A stretch of 64,000 nucleotides of DNA from Bolinopsis microptera (GCF_026151205.1 NC_087083.1:2618536-2682535), one strand, 5' to 3'; shown: positions 1-11,378, counted from the stretch's first letter. The notes: generated from the letters alone by a model not told the origin. Numbers and translations are program-made.

Positions 1-854
1 CAACACACCCACCACCCCCACCCCCACACCCCCATATAACAATATAACATTTGTATAATTTTCAGGCGCAGCACCTGATGAATATGAACAGCAGCAAACT
101 GTGTACTACTATCCACAGTTACATCGTTAGCATGAGCCTTATGGCCATGTTCATAGCTGCTGGCGATCTTCATGACTCAACAAAAAAACTTTAGTTAGCT
201 AGCTGCACCCGATCTTCATGACTCAACCAAAAAAGAAAAAGATAGATGCTGGTGATATCCAAAACTTCCAAAAAGAAAAAGAGCTAGGGCCTAGGACTAG
301 AAGATACTGCAACTGCAGTTATATTTTTATTTTTGGAGAGTTGAGAGATGCTTTGCCTTACCTGGCCTGGCACACCAATCCCAATGTGCCGTGCTCTTTT
401 AGTTCTCGAGCTTCTCGCATTGAGAGGAGCGAGCAATAGACTACCAGTTGCAAGCTAAGTAATGCTTTACCTGGATCATGGCCCACAAGAATATATGATA
501 TATTAATAAAGTCTATGTAATAAGCGCCATAAGTTGGCACAGAATTTGTTTCCTCCGATTTTGATAAATTCGTTAGATCGGCGAGATGCACCTTCATGGG
601 CCACGCCGAACTGCGAAGGATTGACATCGTCAATTGACATCTTGTGTAAGACAATTGCAAATATTTAATTAATTGCTCTGCTCATGCCATGCATGTGTCG
701 TGGTCAGAGCGGTTTCTAAATATAATATCTAAATTTTATTCAGTGCGTAAATTAATTTTACATTTAGTTTAAGTTTACCAATACCACTACCAGTATAGAT
801 GATATATTTGGTTTCATTGCCATGCAGTCTGACAATATATATTATGTTAGATTA
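1..854. other. AT-rich intergenic DNA, no gene seen
   Basis: The first 40 bases are a C/A-rich simple tract (CACCC-type). The rest is AT-rich with only short open frames (73 and 100 codons on opposite strands over the same bases) that show no domain, no codon pattern and no splice context. I see no gene here. Confidence 0.5.
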
Positions 855-1425
855 TTTATTTGACCAAAACGCAGAATTAGGCAGAGAGGACCGCTGCCAG
901 TGTCTCTATTTCCCAAACAAAAGTAAATGACATTAGTTTAAATTCACGGCTTACGAATTGCAATGAGTTTCGATTAATTACATCAATCAAATGATGTATT
1001 AATCTCTTTGGGTTGCTTTTGGGTCGATACCTCGTATTTTGGGATAAGGGCGGTTTATATAGTTACTTAGCTAGACTTAGTAACCAATTAGCTGATGTCA
1101 CTAAACATGATTTAAACTTTAAGGCACCTGAATATGGCGATTTTGGGTTTTTTACCGAATTTCGTACAACAGTGCTCATGGCGCGTATTTTGCGCAAATT
1201 TCTTAAAAACCTCCACATAACTATTTCTTAATCCCTTCATCTTTGACATTGAATTAAAATGTTTTGAACTTAAAATATGCCTGCTGAACGACTTTCGTTG
1301 AGTCTTAATGCCTGAAAAAACAGTCAAGGGTACGGTATAATAGTATAAGGGGTGAATAGTATAGCTGTGTATATAGTGAGTATAATAATGGCGGCCGTCG
1401 TGCCTGTATTGCCGCAGCACTGTGA
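855..1425 (+). mobile_element. Old, internally deleted copy of the composite repeat element
   Basis: The left part (about 855-1090) matches the long foldback MITE seen at 22,410: it carries the GACCGCTGCCAGTGTCTCT block and the loop sequence around GGGTCGATACCT. The right part (about 1,118-1,425) matches the tail that elsewhere begins near 20,272, including GGCACCTGAATATGGCGA and the closing GCACTGTGA. The body with the CRE palindrome is missing, and so are both GC-rich hairpins of the tail: after 'taatgcctgaaaa' the sequence goes straight to a degenerate GGTATAATAGTATAAGG stretch. Divergence is far higher than among the copies at 18.9-25.0 kb, so this is an older insertion or an older subfamily. 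Confidence 0.75.
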
Positions 1426-1834
1426 TTTTAAAAATGATGTATTGATAATTTATAATTCATGATAACATTATTCACCATTTTACTTTTAATGTGATTTTAG
1501 AATTGCACAAAAAATCTAAATCAATTTGCAAAGATATAATAAAATTGTATTGAAATGTATCCAAAAAATTAGTCAATAGAAATTGTTGAATTCATGAATC
1601 CTGATATTGCCTCTTTTCACACACAAAACAGCTATAAACATACCGCGTTAAGATTAAGACGAAAATTATAATGTTAAAAATTCGGTTATAAAAACTATAT
1701 TCCACAAATTAAAAAAACATAAACGATTGCGCTGGTGCTTCATTACTTTTTTCCCCTCGTGGCTACTATTACTAAAAAGTTAAACGGGACAAGGACCAAT
1801 GAAAATCGTCCAATTACCCTAATTAACACATTCT
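1426..1834. other. AT-rich spacer downstream of the acidic-repeat gene
   Basis: AT-rich DNA lying 3' of the minus-strand gene, so it should hold its 3' UTR. I did not find a clear AATAAA or ATTAAA on the minus strand close to the stop codon at 1835-1837, so the transcript end is undetermined. Confidence 0.4.
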
Positions 1835-2406
1835 TCACATCTCCTCTGACTGAAACTCACCCCCAATACCATACTCCGCGCTGAACCAGTCAAGCTTGTC
1901 AGAGGTGGTTGCAAAGAACCTGAACTTGACCTGCTCTACATGCTCTAACATCTGGCTCCACTTGGTGGTCATATCAGCTGTACATTGCCGCTCCAGGCTC
2001 ATGGTCCTCTTCATTGGTTCCAATAAACTGAATAGGTCTGTAGCTCCTGGTCCCATTCTCAGCACGTGATCAAAACTGTCGAGTTGTCGGAGAATTGGGC
2101 TGATTCTGCGGCTCTCGCATTGGTTCTTCCAGTTACGATACAGCCTGAGTCGCTCCCGACTAGTGGTAGTGAGAGACCCATCATCACTGACAACAATGGT
2201 GTATTTGTGCACCATGGCGGCTAGTGAGCCGGACGCATCCATAAGGTCCACGGCTACCGAAACGGAGAGAGTGGCGGGTGACGGCGAGCCCGACGTGTTG
2301 AACCGGATGAAGATGTCCGGAATCTTTTCCGGAGATGCGTTAACCTTCTTTGAACGGAATGAGTAAGAGGCCTTGGCTGGCATGGGAATGTTGATCCATT
2401 CGATGG
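1835..2406 (-). CDS. Exon 3: C-terminal domain of about 190 residues
   Basis: The exon opens after cctttcag at 2407 and reads AIEWINIPMPAK...; the ATG at 2383-2381 is internal, not a start. The first half looks beta-rich (FIRFNTSG, LSVSVAVDL, HKYTIVVSDDG) and the second half helical and charged, with two cysteines and two N-glycosylation sequons (NAS, NTS). Unlike the rest of the protein it is complex, non-repetitive sequence, so it is the best part for a homology search. I do not recognise the fold from the sequence. Confidence 0.75.
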
Positions 2407-5400
2407 CTGAAAGGAATGTGTTGTCAAATTTTGTAAAGGTTTTGTTTTCACATTACAATGACAAATTAGCCAAGATTGAAATTATTTTTTACTGAGTTAT
2501 GCTCATTGACATTAGTCTTTGAAAATAAATATTATCTAGTATTGTTCAGTGAAGTCAAACATAAATTAAATAATCACAAGTACTTAAATTACAATAAAAC
2601 TGAACCAACCGTTTGATTCTGTAGGTTCTTCAACATCTGCTTGTTCGGTAGGTTCCTTTAAATCATCCAGTCCAACTTCTTCAGTAGTTTCTTCGTCTCT
2701 CGTAGTATCTTCTTCAGATTCTGGAAAATGGAATATTTCTTTAAATTAATAATTTCATTTTACACTCTCTTGAGTGAATCGATCATGATTGATTACTGAG
2801 GTCGAAATGAGAAACTATTTATAGAGAGTAGACACTCTCATTTCGTCCTCAGTAATTTATTTCTTTAAAAATTTAAATAAGCGTGACTGTTTAAATGTTT
2901 CGTATCAAAACTTGAATGATGGTAAAGGTATTTAATTTTATTAGAAACGACGGAAAGGTGGACAAAATTCAATCAAATTATTTCATATTATTTAAGCTTC
3001 TAGTTTCGGGTTAGCCTGTAGCAGGCAACGCCCGATACTAATGCTTCTACAGACCTACACAAGTACAGGAAAGTAGGTAAATATTTCATGCTAGGCATGT
3101 ACCACCCATTACGGTAACCATCCATTGAAGTTTTTACTTTTCGCTGAACTACATTGAACAGCTACCCATTTAACCCTCACACACGATTTCTCAAGCATTC
3201 GGCTAGGTGGACCGGGAGGCTGCATAGATCATACGGGATCCTTAGCAGAACGTCGACTACGCTCACCCCACGACCAAGCAGACAGCGGGATTCGAACTCG
3301 CAATCTCACGATTGCAAAGCTTGTGCTCTAACAGAGGCACATATTAGGTGCGATGGGTGCGGGATCGCACAATTTACCATTTTCCGCACATGTCCGCATA
3401 ATTTATTGTTTTCCGCACATGTCCGCACATTTTGTAATTTTCTGTATATTTCCGCATAATCTAGCATTTTCCGCGTAATTTCGCATAATTTTGAAATTTT
3501 CGCGTTAAGATTTTTGAGTGTAAAAACCAAAATATGTTATAGTCGGGCCCTTTTAGGACCGTGACTCAGGCCCTTTCGGGACCCTGACCCAGGCCCTTTT
3601 AGGACCGTGACTCAGGCCCTTTCGGGACCCTGACCCAGGCCCTTTTAGGACCGTGATTCAGGCCCTTTCGGGACCGTGACCCAGGCCCTTTTGGAACTCA
3701 TACCTAGGCCACGTGACCCAGTTACCACGTGACACAGGCCCTTTCGGGACCCTGACCCAGGCCCTTTCGGGACCGTGACCCAGGCCCTTTTGGAACTCAT
3801 GCCTAGGCCACGTGACCCAGTTACCACGTGACACAGGCCCTTTCGGGACCCTGACCCAGGCCCTTTCGGGACCGTGACCCAGGCCCTTTCGGGACCGTTA
3901 CCCAGGCCCTTTTGGGACCGTGACCCAGGCCCTTTCGGGACCGTTACCCAGGCCCTTTCGGGACCGTGATCCAGGCCCTTTCGGACCGTGACCCAGGCCC
4001 TTTCGGGACCGTGACCCAGGCAGTTATGAAACCCTCGTCGTTACCATACTTTGATTATAGTTTATCAGTTATCATTCGTAACTTCACCACATCATCTGAT
4101 TACTCTAAGTCACTGTTCTCAGATATAAACTGAATCTTAATATAGGTTCAATCATGGTCTTAGTAAAGAACTACACCCTCAGTAACACATAAACAGACCT
4201 ATTTTTGATAAGAGCGGCGGTTATACGTTTACAATTTCCAAAGTCCTTGAGAAAATGCAAAAGAAAACCGCACAATTCCCGCACAAATTTCGAAAAAATC
4301 GCCGCACATTTGCCGCATTATTGGTAAAAATTTACCGCAACTTACCGCACATTTTACCTTTATAGTCGGGTGCGGTACCGCATAATTTCGATTTTTTTAC
4401 CGCACCTAATATGTGCCTCTGTCAGCTCTAACCGACTGCGCTATCTGGCCAAATTATTTCAAATTATTTCAAAGGAAATTTTGTTCAACAAAATATCCGG
4501 ATATATGAGCATAATATGGTATTGCAGAAAATTGCAATAAATGACGTAAATATAAATACATTTGATAAACGACGCGATGAAACGACGCGATAAACGACGC
4601 GATGAAAATTAAAACTAACCTTGATCTATATCATCGCTGTCATTTACTGTTTCGTTATTCAATTCCTCGTCTTCTACAGCTGCTTCATCTTCAACTGCCA
4701 AATCATCTTCTACAGCTGCTTCATCTTCTACTGCCGCTTCATCTTCTACTGCTGAGTCGTCCTCTACAGCTGCTTCATCTTCTACTGCTGAGTCATCTTC
4801 TACTGCTGCTTCATCTTCTACTGCTGAGTCATCTTCTACAGCTGCTTCATCTTCAACCGCCGAATCATCTTCTACAGCTGCTTCATCTTCTACTGCTGAG
4901 TCGTCTTCTACTGTTGCTTCATCTTCTACTGCTGAGTCATCTTCTACAGCTGCTTCATCTTCTACTGCTGAATCGTCCTCTACAGCTGCTTCATCTTCAA
5001 CCGCCGAATCATCTTCTACTGCTGCTTCATCTTCTACTGCTGCTTCATCTTCAGCTGCCGAATCATCTTCTACTGCAGCTGCTTCATCTTCAGCTGCCGC
5101 GTCGTCTTCTACAGCTGCTTCATCTTCAGCTGCCGAAACATCTTCTACAGCTGCTTCATCTTCTACTGCTGAGTCATCCTCTACAGCTGCTTCATCTTCT
5201 ACTGCTGAGTCATCTCCTACAGCTGCTTCATCTCCATCTGCTGAGTCGTCCTCTACGGCTGTTTCATCTTCAGCTGCCGAATCATCTTCTACAGCTGCTT
5301 CATCTTCTGCTGCTGAGTTGTCCTCTACAGCTGCTTCATCTTCTACTGCTGAGTCATCTTCTACAGCTGCTTCATCTTCTACTGCTGAGTCATCTTCTAC

Positions 5401-8400
5401 AACTGCTTCATCTTCTACTGCTGAGTCGTCCTCTACAGCTGCATCATCTTCTACTGCTGAGTCATCTTCTACAGCTGCTTCATCTTCTACTGCTGCATCG
5501 TCCTCTACAGCTGCTTCATCTTCAACCGCCGAATCATCTTCTACTGCTGCTTCATCTTCTACTGCTGCTTCATCTTCAGCTGCCGAATCATCTTCTACTG
5601 CAGCTGCTTCATCTCGAGCTGCCGAGTCGTCTTCTACAGCTGCTTCATCTTCCGCTGCCGAATCATCTTCTACAGCTGCTTCATCTTCAGCTGCCGCATC
5701 ATCTTCTACAGCTGCTTCATCTTCTACTGCTGAGTCGTCTTCTACAGCTGCTTCATCTTCTACTGCTGAGTTGTCTTCTACAGCTGCTTCATCTTCAGCT
5801 GCCGAATCATCTTCTACAGCTGCTTCATCTTCTACTGCTGAGTTGTCTTCTACAGCTGCATCATCTTCTACTGCTGAGTTGTCTTCTACAGCTGCTTCAT
5901 CTTCAGCTGCCGAATCATCTTCTACAGCTGCTTCATCTTCAACCGCCGAATCATCTTCTACTGCTGCTTCATCTTCTAGTGCTGAGTCGTCTTCTACAGC
6001 TGCTTCATCTTCTACTGCTGAGTCGTCTTCTACAGCTGCTTCATCTTCTACTGCCGAATCATCTTCTACAGCTGCTTCATCTTCTACTGCTGAGTCGTCC
6101 TCTACAGCTGCATCATCTTCTACTGCTGAGTCATCTTCTACAGCTGCTTCATCTTCTACTGCTGAATCGTCCTCTACAGCTGCTTCATCTTCAACCGCCG
6201 AATCATCTTCTACTGCTGCTTCATCTTCTACTGCCGAATCATCTTCTACAGCTGCTTCATCTTCTACTGCTGAGTCGTCTTCTACAGCTGCATCATCTTC
6301 TACTGCTGAGTCATCTTCTACAGCTGCTTCATCTTCTACTGCTGAATCGTCCTCTACAGCTGCTTCATCTTCAACCGCCGAATCATCTTCTACTGCTGCT
6401 TCATCTTCTACTGCCGAATCATCTTCTACAGCTGCTTCATCTTCTACTGCTGAGTCGTCTTCTACAGCTGCTTCATCTTCTACTGCTGCATCGTCCTCTA
6501 CAGCTGCTTCATCTTCAACCGCCGAATCATCTTCTACTGCTGCTTCGTCTTCTACAGCTGCTTCATCTTCCGCTGCCGAATCATCTTCTACAGCTGCTTC
6601 ATCTTCAGCTGCCGCATCATCTTCTACAGCTGCTTCATCTTCTACTGCTGAGTCGTCTTCTACAGCTGCTTCATCTTCTACTGCTGAGTTGTCTTCTACA
6701 GCTGCTTCATCTTCAGCTGCCGAATCATCTTCTACAGCTGCTTCATCTTCTACTGCTGAGTTGTCTTCTACAGCTGCATCATCTTCTACTGCTGAGTTGT
6801 CTTCTACAGCTGCTTCATCTTCAGCTGCCGAATCATCTTCTACAGCTGCTTCATCTTCAACCGCCGAATCATCTTCTACTGCTGCTTCATCTTCTAGTGC
6901 TGAGTCGTCTTCTACAGCTGCTTCATCTTCTACTGCTGAGTCGTCTTCTACAGCTGCTTCATCTTCTACTGCCGAATCATCTTCTACAGCTGCTTCATCT
7001 TCTACTGCTGAGTCGTCCTCTACAGCTGCATCATCTTCTACTGCTGAGTCATCTTCTACAGCTGCTTCATCTTCTACTGCTGAATCGTCCTCTACAGCTG
7101 CTTCATCTTCAACCGCCGAATCATCTTCTACTGCTGCTTCATCTTCTACTGCCGAATCATCTTCTACAGCTGCATCGTCCTCTACAGCTGCTTCATCTTC
7201 AACCGCCGAATCATCTTCTACTGCTGAGTCATCTTCTACAGCTGCTTCATCTTCAACCGCCGAATCATCTTCTACTGCTGCTTCATCTTCTACTGCCGAA
7301 TCATCTTCTACAGCTGCTTCATCTTCTACTGCCGAATCATCTTCGACTGCTGCTTCATCTTCTACTGCTGAGTCATCTTCTACAGTTACTTCTTTTTCTA
7401 CTGCTGAGTCGTCCTCTACAGCTGCTTTATCTTCTACTGCCGCATCATCTTCTACTGCTGCTTCATCTTCTACTGCTGAGTCATCTTCTACAGCTGCTTC
7501 ATCTTCAACCGCCGAATCATCTTCTACTGCTGCTTCATCTTCTACTGCCGAATCATCTTCTACAGCTGCTTCATCTTCAGCTGCTGCTTCATCTTCTACT
7601 GCTGAGTCATCTTCTACAGTTGCTTCGTTTTCTACTGCTGAGTCGTCCTCTACAGCTGCTTCATCTTCTACCGCCAAATCATCTTCTACTGCTGCTTCAT
7701 CTTCAGCTGCCGAATCATCTTCTACAGCTGCTTCATCTTCAACCGCCGAATCATCTTCTACTGCTGAGTCGTCCTCTACAGCTGCTTCATCTTCTACTGC
7801 CAAATCATCTTCTACTGCTACTTCATCTTCTACTGCTGAATCATCTTCTACAGCTGCTTCATCTTCTACTGCTACTTCATCTTCTACTGCTACTTCATCT
7901 TCTACTGCTGCTTCATCTTCTACTGCTGAGTCATCTCCTACAGCTGCTTCATCTCCTACTGCTGAGTCGTCCTCTACAGCTGTTTCATCTTCAGCTGCCG
8001 AATCATCTTCTACAGCTGCTTCATCTTCTGCTGCTGAGTTGTCCTCTACAGCTGCTTCATCCTCTACTGCTGAGTCATCTTCTACAGCTGCTTCATCTTC
8101 TACTGCTGAGTCATCTTCTACAACTGCTTCATCTTCTACTGCTGAGTCGTCCTCTACAGCTGCATCATCTTCTACTGCTGAGTCATCTTCTACAGCTGCT
8201 TCATCTTCTACTGCTGCATCGTCCTCTACAGCTGCTTCATCTTCAACTGCCGAATCATCTTCTACTGCTGCTTCATCTTCTACTGCTGCTTCATCTTCAG
8301 CTGCCGAATCATCTTCTACTGCAGCTGCTTCATCTCGAGCTGCCGAGTCGTCTTCTACAGCTGCTTCATCTTCCGCTGCCGAATCATCTTCTACAGCTGC

Positions 8401-10590
8401 TTCATCTTCAGCTGCCGCATCATCTTCTACAGCTGCTTCATCTTCTACTGCTGAGTCATCTTCTACAGCTGCTTCATCTTCTACTGCTGAGTCGTCTTCT
8501 ACAGCTGCTTCATCTTCTACTGCTGAGTTGTCTTCTACAGCTGCTTCATCTTCAGCTGCCGAATCATCTTCTACAGCTGCTTCATCTTCTACTGCTGAGT
8601 TGTCTTCTACAGCTGCTTCATCTTCTACTGCTGAGTTGTCTTCTACAGCTGCTTCATCTTCAGCTGCCGAATCATCTTCTACAGCTGCTTCATCTTCTAC
8701 TGTTGAGTCATCTTCTACAGCTGCTTCATCTTCTACTGCTGAGTCGTCTTCTACAGCTGCTTCATCTTCTACTGCCGAATCATCTTCTACAGCTGCTTCA
8801 TCTTCTACTGCTGAGTCGTCCTCTACAGCTGCATCATCTTCTACTGCTGATTCATCTTCTACAGCTGCTTCATCTTCTACTGCTGAATCGTCCTCTACAG
8901 CTGCTTCATCTTCAACCGCCGAATCATCTTCTACTGCTGCTTCATCTTCTATTGCCGAATCATCTTCTACAGCTGCTTCATCTTCAGCTGCCGAATCGTC
9001 TTCTACTGCTGCTTCATCTTCTACTGCTGAGTTATCTTCTACAGCTGCTTCATCTTCAACCGCCGAATCATCTTCTACTGCTGCTTCATCTTCTACTGCC
9101 GAATCATCTTCTACAGCTGCTTCATCTTCTACTGCCGAATCATCTTCGACTGCTGCTTCATCTTCTACTGCTGAGTCATCTTCTACAGTTACTTCTTTTT
9201 CTACTGCTGAGTCGTCCTCTACAGCTGCTTCATCTTCTACTGCCGAATCATCTTCTACTGCTGCTTCATCTTCTACTGCTGAGTCATCTTCTACAGCTGC
9301 TTCATCTTCAACCGCCGAATCATCTTCTACTGCTGCTTCATCTTCTACTGCCGAATCATCTTCTACAGCTGCTTCATCTTCAGCTGCTGCTTCATCTTGT
9401 ACTGCTGAGTCATCTTCTACAGTTGCTTCATTTTCTACTGCTGAGTCGTCCTCTACAGCTGCTTCATCTTCTACCGCCGAATCATCTTCTACTGCTGCTT
9501 CATCTTCAGCTGCCGAATCATCTTCTACAGCTGCTTCATCTTCAACCGCCGAATCATCTGCTACTGCTGAGTCGTCCTCTACAGCTGCTTCATCTTCTAC
9601 TGCCGAATCATCTTCTACAGCTGCTTCATCTTCAACCGACGAATCATCTGCTACTGCTGAGTCGTCCTCTACAGCTGCTTCATCTTCTACTGCCGAATCA
9701 TCTTCTACTGCTACTTCATCTTCTACTGCTGAGTCATCTTCTACAGTTGCTTCATTTTCTATTGCTGAGTCGTCCTCTACAGCTGCTTCATCTTCTACTG
9801 CCGAATCATCTTCTACTGCTGCTTCATCTTCAGCTGCCGGATCATCTTCTACAGCTGCTTCATCTTCAACCACCGAATCATTTTCTACAGCTGCTTCATC
9901 TTCAACCGCCGAATCATCTTCTACAGCTGCTTCATCTTCAACCGCTGAATCATCTTCTACAGCTGCTTCATCTTCAACCGCCGAATCATCTTCTACTGCT
10001 GCTTCATCTTCAACCGCCGAATCATCTTCTACTGCTGCTTCATCTTCAACCGCCGAATCATCTTCTACTGCTGCTTCATCTTCAACCGCCGAATCATCTT
10101 CTACTGCTGCTTCATCTTCTACTGCTGAGTCGTCTTCTACAGCTGCTTCATATTCTACTGCTGAGTCGTCTTCTACAGCTGCTTCATCTTCTACTGCCGA
10201 ATCATCTTCTACTGCTGCTTCATCTTCTACTGCCGAATCATCTTCATTAATACCAGATGATGCTTCGTCATTTACATTTGAGTTATCTTCTGGTATTACC
10301 GCTTGGTCGGGTTTAACTTTTTTAGATTTTGGTCCAACGAGACCCTCTTCACACGAATACACACAACACCGCGCAAGTTTTCCTTCCCACCAATGGCATT
10401 GTTGCAGACGTTCTTTCGTCTCTACAAAAGCGGGTGCACTGGAACAGTCATCGAACAGCATGGGAACGTATCCAGTTGCCAAACATTTATCAAACTTATT
10501 ACTCAGCTTTCGGCACCATCTTGTGTGGTACGGTAAAGCGGTTGATAAGGCGAGGAGCAAAACCCCGAGTAGGATCGTTATTATCTTCAT
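1835..10590 (-). CDS. Three-exon gene for a giant secreted acidic-repeat protein (about 2,217 aa)
   Basis: Coding exons are 10590-4620, 2720-2610 and 2406-1835. Both introns begin GT and end AG (donors GTTAGT and GTTGGT; acceptors ttttccag and cctttcag), and both are phase 1, so the joined frame runs 5971+111+572 nt to TGA at 1837-1835. The protein starts with a typical signal peptide (residues 1-20, MKIITILLGVLLLALSTALP) and a short domain with seven cysteines (C26, 36, 49, 65, 75, 76, 80; WC...KC...DC...QC...CCxxxC). About 1,850 residues of 6/12-residue repeats of the type AVEDEAAVEDDS follow, then an acidic linker (exon 2) and a C-terminal domain of about 190 residues (exon 3). Bases just before the ATG read attttacag-TAGTA-ATG, so a 5' UTR exon probably lies upstream. 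I do not recognise the family. A secreted, highly anionic, cation-binding or matrix role is inference from composition alone. Confidence 0.85.
2610..2720 (-). CDS. Exon 2 of the acidic-repeat gene (37 codons, phase 1-1)
   Basis: The exon is 111 nt, lies between an acceptor (ttttccag, 2728-2721) and a donor (ACG|GTTGGT, 2610/2609), and is open only in the frame set by exon 1. It encodes an acidic linker with the ESEEDTTRDEETTEEVG style of composition, rich in Glu, Asp, Thr and Pro, with no repeat register. It is too short and has no ATG, so an ORF scan misses it. Being symmetric (111 = 3 x 37), it could be skipped without changing the frame of exon 3. Confidence 0.8.
2792..2856. repeat. Intronic hairpin, 21-bp arms
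   Basis: Arms at 2792-2812 and 2836-2856 are reverse complements with one mismatch (ATTACTGAGGTCGAAATGAGA against its partner), around a 23-nt loop. It lies in intron 1, about 70 bases upstream of exon 2 in the direction of transcription. The size resembles a short foldback element or a pre-miRNA-like hairpin; nothing in the sequence decides between these. Confidence 0.7.
3333..4424. mobile_element. Non-autonomous hAT-type element inside the SINE
   Basis: Terminal inverted repeats of about 20 bp (CAGAGGCACATATTAGGTGC at the left end, its complement at 4401-4421) and an 8-bp target duplication GCTCTAAC (3325-3332 and 4425-4432) fit the hAT superfamily. The inside has no transposase frame: it contains many CCGCACAT/GCACATTT motifs in opposite orientations at the two ends and a 24-bp minisatellite in the middle. 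Because it interrupts the SINE's tRNA head and duplicates its bases, it inserted after the SINE. Confidence 0.8.
3541..4020. repeat. 24-bp minisatellite inside the hAT-type element
   Basis: About 20 units of a GC-rich 23-24-bp repeat of the form CCCTTTCGGGACCGTGACCCAGG, with variants TTTTAGGACC and a twice-repeated longer segment containing CACGTGACCCAGTTACCACG. It is strikingly GC-rich compared with its surroundings. Short open frames over it are shadows of the repeat. Confidence 0.9.
4568..4606. repeat. Three 13-bp tandem units next to the exon 1 donor
   Basis: Three tandem copies of a 13-bp unit AACGACGCGATRA, ending eight bases from the intron 1 donor (4619-4614). A small, recent-looking expansion. 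Confidence 0.8.
4620..10590 (-). CDS. Exon 1: signal peptide, Cys domain and acidic repeat array
   Basis: This exon holds 1,990 codons plus one base. Taken as a single ORF the frame stops at TAG 4617-4615, but that stop lies inside the splice donor (CAAG|GTTAGT), so the apparent C-terminus GlnGly-stop is intronic. Residues 21-125 are ordinary, cysteine-bearing sequence with a KSKK basic patch at about 88-92; the repeats then run without a break or stop to the final 20 residues. Three plus-strand frames are also open here because the repeat has no stop triplet in those frames; the signal peptide and the matched splice phases identify the minus strand as the coding one. Confidence 0.85.
4660..10235 (-). 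repeat. In-frame 18/36-bp coding minisatellite with higher-order duplications
   Basis: The basic unit is 36 bp (12 codons, two related halves: AVEDEA and AVEDDS types), repeated roughly 150 times. Half-units are dropped or doubled in places, always in multiples of three. Larger duplications are visible: the marker tccgctgccg occurs at 5651, 6569 and 8372, giving offsets of 918 and 2721 bp. Markers shared at 5211/7932 (catctcctac) and 7381/9184 (tacagttact) give offsets of 2721 and 1803 bp. All are multiples of three, so expansion has kept the frame. Confidence 0.95.
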
Positions 10591-11378
10591 TACTACTGTA
10601 AAATAAATTTGTAACTGATGCGCTCAAAAGAATATTTTTAATCTTAGATCAAAAATGTATAGCAAAATTCATCGGATTGGGAATGCAAGGTAACATAAAA
10701 GATGGTACAAACACAATCGTCTGGAACAAACATTCAAAATATATAAATAGACTAAAAATAACAATGATTCTTGCATCGCAAATGAAGCGGTATTTTCACT
10801 TAGTAATTCCTGATTACTAAAATCTGACGAGTTTTACTGAAATTCCACTACAAATATTGGTGATTTTAGTAGTCTTGAAGATAAAATTTACGGAGTTTTT
10901 ATTAAAGCATTTTATCTACGTTTCATGCAATTTGATCACTTTTTGCGGAAAAAAAGCAAAAACAAAATTGAAATTTTTGCCTATTGTTAAAAGTATCAAA
11001 GTTGTACATTTTACCGATAACCCAGGTCATAAGATATAAGATATCGCTTCAAAAGTTTTTGTGAGTGTAGCTGATGATCATATCCAACTTTTCGGAACCG
11101 AATTTTTCTCAATTTTGAGTTTTAAGGTATGAAATTTGGCCTCAAAGGTCTTAGTATTTACAATTTAGTAAAATTCATGTAAAAAAAGGTTCAAAAATGG
11201 CAAATATTTTACATGATTGTAATCAGCTTGATGAGACGAAACTTTTAGTTTCTAATTTATAATACGTAAAGACACAAAATTTGTAAAAAAATGTGTACAA
11301 TTTATACAAAATTTATACAAGGGGGAACTTTCGTGTTCAAGCTAGAAAATTATTTAAAACAACTTTTCTTCTAAAATA
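10591..11378. other. AT-rich DNA upstream of the acidic-repeat gene
   Basis: This should contain the promoter and any 5' UTR exon of the minus-strand gene. The only supported signal is a possible splice acceptor (attttacag) a few bases before the ATG. I see no clear core promoter element and no gene. Confidence 0.4.

Larger units (their letters stand above)
2994..4449 (-). mobile_element. tRNA-derived SINE, split by a hAT-type insertion
   Basis: On the minus strand the element begins at about 4449 with a tRNA-like head, GGCCAGATAGCGCAGTCGG (box A type), and after the insertion at 3333-4424 resumes with a box B type GAGTTCGAATCCC near 3290. A tRNA-unrelated body continues to about 2994. Flanking direct repeats of 20 bp, one mismatch (2974-2993 and 4450-4469, CAAATTATTTC..ATTATTT), mark it as a retrotransposed copy. 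Without the insertion it is about 360 bp. It sits in intron 1 of the acidic-repeat gene, on the same strand. The anticodon region does not fold as a normal tRNA, so this is not a functional tRNA gene. Confidence 0.8.

Noticed and set aside
1835-2383. A separate 182-residue protein starting at the ATG at 2383
   Set aside because: The frame is open upstream to a good splice acceptor at 2407 and joins in phase with exon 2, so this ATG is internal.
3270-4449. A tRNA gene interrupted by a long intron-like insert
   Set aside because: The anticodon and T arms do not fold properly, there is a long non-tRNA body, and 20-bp flanking duplications mark a SINE. The insert has transposon ends and its own 8-bp duplication.
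4602-10606. Two very long plus-strand open frames (Leu/His/Pro-type and Ser/Thr/Ala-type repeats) opposite the acidic-repeat gene
   Set aside because: They exist because the repeat has no stop in any of these frames. They lack a signal peptide, non-repetitive domains and matching splice sites, all of which the minus-strand frame has.
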